Made by a program: the position numbers and the translations under genes. Under the pieces are notes generated by a model that worked only from the letters and a program-made list of their open reading frames with translations, did not search any database and had not been told where the DNA came from. A stretch of 64,000 nt of DNA. Source: JADJSS01 sp964490845. Lineage in GTDB: Bacteria; Bacteroidota; Bacteroidia; Chitinophagales; JADIYW01. Location of the stretch: the NCBI GenBank assembly GCA_964490845.1, contig CAZBED010000005.1:62001-126000 (forward strand), given 5' to 3'. This document shows, one piece after another, positions 61,429 through 64,000 of the stretch (within the stretch, counting starts at the first letter, position 1; each line of letters starts with the position of its first letter).

Positions 61429-63420
61429 TTGATAACCAATAAACACAATCCGGAATTTAATTTTTCCTATTCAACAGTGGCTGTTTTATTATTGGTATTG
61501 TGCATTATATTTTATGGAAATACACTAAACCACACTTTTTCACTGGATGATGATTATGTTCTGAAATACCTTCCCGAGAACAAGCACTCTATCCTGCACC
61601 TGTTCGATGTTTTCAAACACCGTTTCGACTATGTGGACTACCGGCCAATTCCCCTGCTAACTTTCGCTTTGGAACAGTACCTCTTTGGAAGTATCCGGCC
61701 ATTTCTATCACACCTCATAAATGTTTTACTCTTTTTTACTATTTGCCTCAGCTTATTCTCATTTCTATCCAAGCTCCCTATCTCGCATTCAGGATGGCTG
61801 GCATTATTTATCACCATCGTATTCCTCAGCCATCCGGTACATGCTAACACGGTAAACAACCTGAAAAGCAGAGATACCTTATTAAGCTGTCTGTTTTGTA
61901 TCTTATCGAATTTATATTGGCTAAAATCATTTAAATCGGAATCTAAATTTAATCTGAAGTATGTACTGATCAGTATAATATATCTGCTTGTTGCATTGTT
62001 TTGCAAACTGGACAGCATGTTATATTTTATTATTCTCTTACTGTCATTTCTGCTATTCAGAAAACAACAGAAATTACAGCAGGGGTTAATATACATTTTT
62101 CTGTTCTTTGCCGTTTCCATTATTTTTCGGAATATTCTTACTGAAGTATTTGTTCCTGCTGAGCCTGAAAAAGCATTAGGTGTATTATTTATGGAAAACC
62201 CGATTGTCAGGACAAATCTCTTGACCTATAAAATTGGGCAAAGTGCAATGACTTTATTCTGGTATTTGAAATTCATGCTGATACCCAAAGGGTACTTTTT
62301 TTATTTCGGTTATGATACGATACCATTATATACAGCTTCGCATATTATTACGTTGCTTTTAGTTTGTCTTCATTTTTTTCTTCTTTTCTTAGCGACCTAT
62401 TTTTTGTACACCAGAAAAAACATATTGATTGGCTTCGGCATATTCTATTTTTATATTTCACTGGCCTACTGTTCAAATCTTTACATACCAGTTGCAGGGA
62501 TAGTTGCCGACCGTTATGCTTTCATCGCCTCTGTCGGATTCTGTATTGTTGCAGGGACATTGCTCTTCAAGGTAAGTGAATGTGTTTTTAAATCCTATAG
62601 TAGGCCGACAAAGAAAACACCTGACACACCCTTCTCTGATTCTATAAAATTTGTTTTGCCTTTAGTTTTTGTCAGTATTTTTTTCCTGCCATTTGTCTGG
62701 GGAAGAAATACTGCATGGAAAAATATGAGTAGCCTGCTCGAAAAAGACATGCCGCATTTAAAAAAATCGTATGAGGCCAACCGGATTGCTACAGCAACCT
62801 ATCTGAAACAAGCCCGGATAATGAGCAACCGGGATAGTGCGGTTCAGTTGCTAAATAAGGGATTAAACACTGCACTTCAGGCCAATAAAATTTTCCCGAA
62901 TGAAATCTTCATTCTGGAATCCATTGGAATTGCAAACATGAGTCTGGGAAATACCGGCGAGGCATTAAAGGCTTTCCGTAAGGTGCTGCAATTGACCGAT
63001 TCCAGTCTGGTGAGCTGTGACACTTATGGTGATTACCTGCTGAGAAACTACCAGTTTGATTCTGCCGCATATTATTATTATAAAACAATAAAAATTCTGC
63101 CTCAAGACCCGGAAGGTTATTACAAATACAATACCGCATTACTGTATGCCAAAAGATACAACGAAGCCATACAATTCGGTGACAGCATTATCCACAACAA
63201 TCCTGAATTTTATGTAGGATATGAATGTAAGGGTTTTGCTTATTTGAATATGAAAGATACACTCCACGCATCCGATGCATACCAAAAAGCATTTGAACAC
63301 GGGATGCGGTCGGATAATATCGCCTCATTTTTTTATGATTATTTTACCAGACGTAATGCTCCGGATTTTGCAAGGAAATTCACGCCCTATTTGTCCACCA
63401 GAAACAGACTTGTATACTAA
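61429..63420 (+). CDS. Polytopic membrane protein with C-terminal TPR repeats (TMTC/PMT-like)
   Basis: The protein has 663 residues and seems to start with TTG at 61429 (ITNKHNPEFNF), since no ATG precedes the first helix in this frame. About ten membrane helices fill residues 15-430. Loop 1 has FSLDDDYVL and FDYVDYRPIPLLTFALEQ, patterns of TMTC-like and PMT-type GT-C glycosyltransferases. HPVHANTVNNLKSRDTLLS comes later. The last 230 residues are TPR-like helix pairs (ANMSLGNTGEALKAFRKVLQ, and later QFGDSIIHNNPEFYVGYECKG, split here). A mannosyltransferase-like function on secreted proteins or lipids is an inference. Its stop overlaps the start of the next, related gene. Confidence 0.75.
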   Translation: MITNKHNPEFNFSYSTVAVLLLVLCIIFYGNTLNHTFSLDDDYVLKYLPENKHSILHLFDVFKHRFDYVDYRPIPLLTFALEQYLFGSIRPFLSHLINVLLFFTICLSLFSFLSKLPISHSGWLALFITIVFLSHPVHANTVNNLKSRDTLLSCLFCILSNLYWLKSFKSESKFNLKYVLISIIYLLVALFCKLDSMLYFIILLLSFLLFRKQQKLQQGLIYIFLFFAVSIIFRNILTEVFVPAEPEKALGVLFMENPIVRTNLLTYKIGQSAMTLFWYLKFMLIPKGYFFYFGYDTIPLYTASHIITLLLVCLHFFLLFLATYFLYTRKNILIGFGIFYFYISLAYCSNLYIPVAGIVADRYAFIASVGFCIVAGTLLFKVSECVFKSYSRPTKKTPDTPFSDSIKFVLPLVFVSIFFLPFVWGRNTAWKNMSSLLEKDMPHLKKSYEANRIATATYLKQARIMSNRDSAVQLLNKGLNTALQANKIFPNEIFILESIGIANMSLGNTGEALKAFRKVLQLTDSSLVSCDTYGDYLLRNYQFDSAAYYYYKTIKILPQDPEGYYKYNTALLYAKRYNEAIQFGDSIIHNNPEFYVGYECKGFAYLNMKDTLHASDAYQKAFEHGMRSDNIASFFYDYFTRRNAPDFARKFTPYLSTRNRLVY

Positions 63421-64000
63421 TGGCGAATAAAAAAAAACATCAGGCTAATAATACTCCATCATCTGAAAGCAGCAGGATAAAGAAAGATTTTACTACGGAT
63501 CAATCCGCATTTTTATACAACCACACTATTCACTATACATTGTTTTTTGTACTTACATTTTGTCTGTACGGATGGACCTATGTATTTGACTATGGATTCT
63601 CCGACCAGTATGTGCTAAACGCGTTAAACAATCTCGATACAACTTTTGACGGCTTCCTGCATATTTTCAAACAAACCTATGCCGGCACTGATTACAGGCC
63701 GGTGACAGTATTGTCATTTTGGTTAGAGAAATTGTTATTCCGTCATGCCAATCCGCATATTTCCCATCTGGCAAACGTACTGCTGCTGGCAGTTATTTTA
63801 ATTAAATTATATGACTTAATTATTTTATCAAAATTTTATGACAACGAAAAAAAATTAAGGATTTTAGCCATACTAACCGCTTTATTTTTCATGATTCATC
63901 CCAATCACGTAAGTGTGGTAGCCAATATTAAAAGCAGGGATAATTTACTCAGTATGCTGTTTGGCCTGTTAGCCTGCCGGCAAGTTATCCTGATAGTTGA
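63420..64000 (+). CDS. Second TMTC/PMT-like membrane protein, partial (C-terminus beyond window)
   Basis: The gene starts with ATG at 63420, sharing the A with the stop codon of the upstream gene (TAATG). About 193 codons are present before the window ends. After a basic, Asn/Ser-rich cytoplasmic N-terminus (about 33 residues) come membrane helices and the same patterns as in the upstream protein: DYRPVTVLSFWLEKLLF against DYRPIPLLTFALEQYLF, and HPNHVSVVANIKSRDNLLS against HPVHANTVNNLKSRDTLLS. The two are therefore tandem paralogues. An acidic Asp/Gln pattern (FSDQYVLN) replaces FSLDDDYVL, which may alter the active site if these are GT-C enzymes. The two genes are probably translationally coupled. 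Confidence 0.8.
   Translation, partial: MANKKKHQANNTPSSESSRIKKDFTTDQSAFLYNHTIHYTLFFVLTFCLYGWTYVFDYGFSDQYVLNALNNLDTTFDGFLHIFKQTYAGTDYRPVTVLSFWLEKLLFRHANPHISHLANVLLLAVILIKLYDLIILSKFYDNEKKLRILAILTALFFMIHPNHVSVVANIKSRDNLLSMLFGLLACRQVILIV

Overview
The window looks like a chromosomal segment of a free-living member of the Bacteroidota, with moderately low GC. Four or five very large secreted proteins end in the type IX secretion (T9SS) C-terminal sorting domain, Shine-Dalgarno sequences are mostly absent, and the few recognisable promoters fit the Bacteroidota -33/-7 pattern. Several proteins resemble those of the Chitinophagales/Saprospirales side of the phylum, but the species cannot be named from sequence alone. 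No rRNA, tRNA, CRISPR array, transposase or phage gene was seen.

Region 1 (1-31 kb) is mostly housekeeping. It starts with a three-gene proton-translocating transhydrogenase (pntB, cut by the window edge, then the two halves of the alpha subunit). A rhomboid protease, a GNAT-like protein, a sterol desaturase-like protein and an MsbA-like ABC exporter follow. Next comes a long minus-strand series read as ccmE, ccmF, a DUF2520 protein, mutS2, a T9SS subtilase, mnmD, and an FAD oxidoreductase that together with mnmD forms a split MnmC. folE, a short ssb, an alpha/beta hydrolase and a glutathione peroxidase-like protein come next. After these are an unusual OmpR-type regulator, an SDR enzyme, a GNAT gene broken by one UGA codon, a PhnA-like protein, a VF530 protein, a lipoprotein hydrolase and pbpC.

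Region 2 (31.7-39 kb) is the least familiar part. Three AT-rich or charged genes carry zinc ribbons: a PLDc_N-type membrane anchor with three ribbons, a small membrane protein with two, and a ribbon/coiled-coil/membrane protein. Two exported paralogues with DUF4377, META, coiled-coil and a roughly 155-residue C-terminal domain follow. I do not recognise that last domain; it occurs once in one protein and twice in the other.

Region 3 (39-61.3 kb) has two giant glycine-rich, beta-helix T9SS proteins at its ends. Between them lies another T9SS protein and an apparent extracytoplasmic redox set: a cytochrome c/PHM-like copper monooxygenase, a CRTAC1-like FG-GAP protein, a vanadium haloperoxidase-like lipoprotein, a di-heme cytochrome c peroxidase and a redoxin. 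The c-type cytochromes here would depend on a Ccm system such as the one whose ccmE and ccmF lie in region 1. Region 4 (61.4 kb to the end) holds two overlapping, related polytopic membrane genes of TMTC/glycosyltransferase type; the second runs off the window.

The items most worth following are the repeated unknown C-terminal domain and its zinc-ribbon neighbours, the glycine-rich giants with GGC/GGT microsatellites, the response regulator with Glu in place of the phospho-acceptor Asp, the CxxxY CcmE, and the redox cassette.
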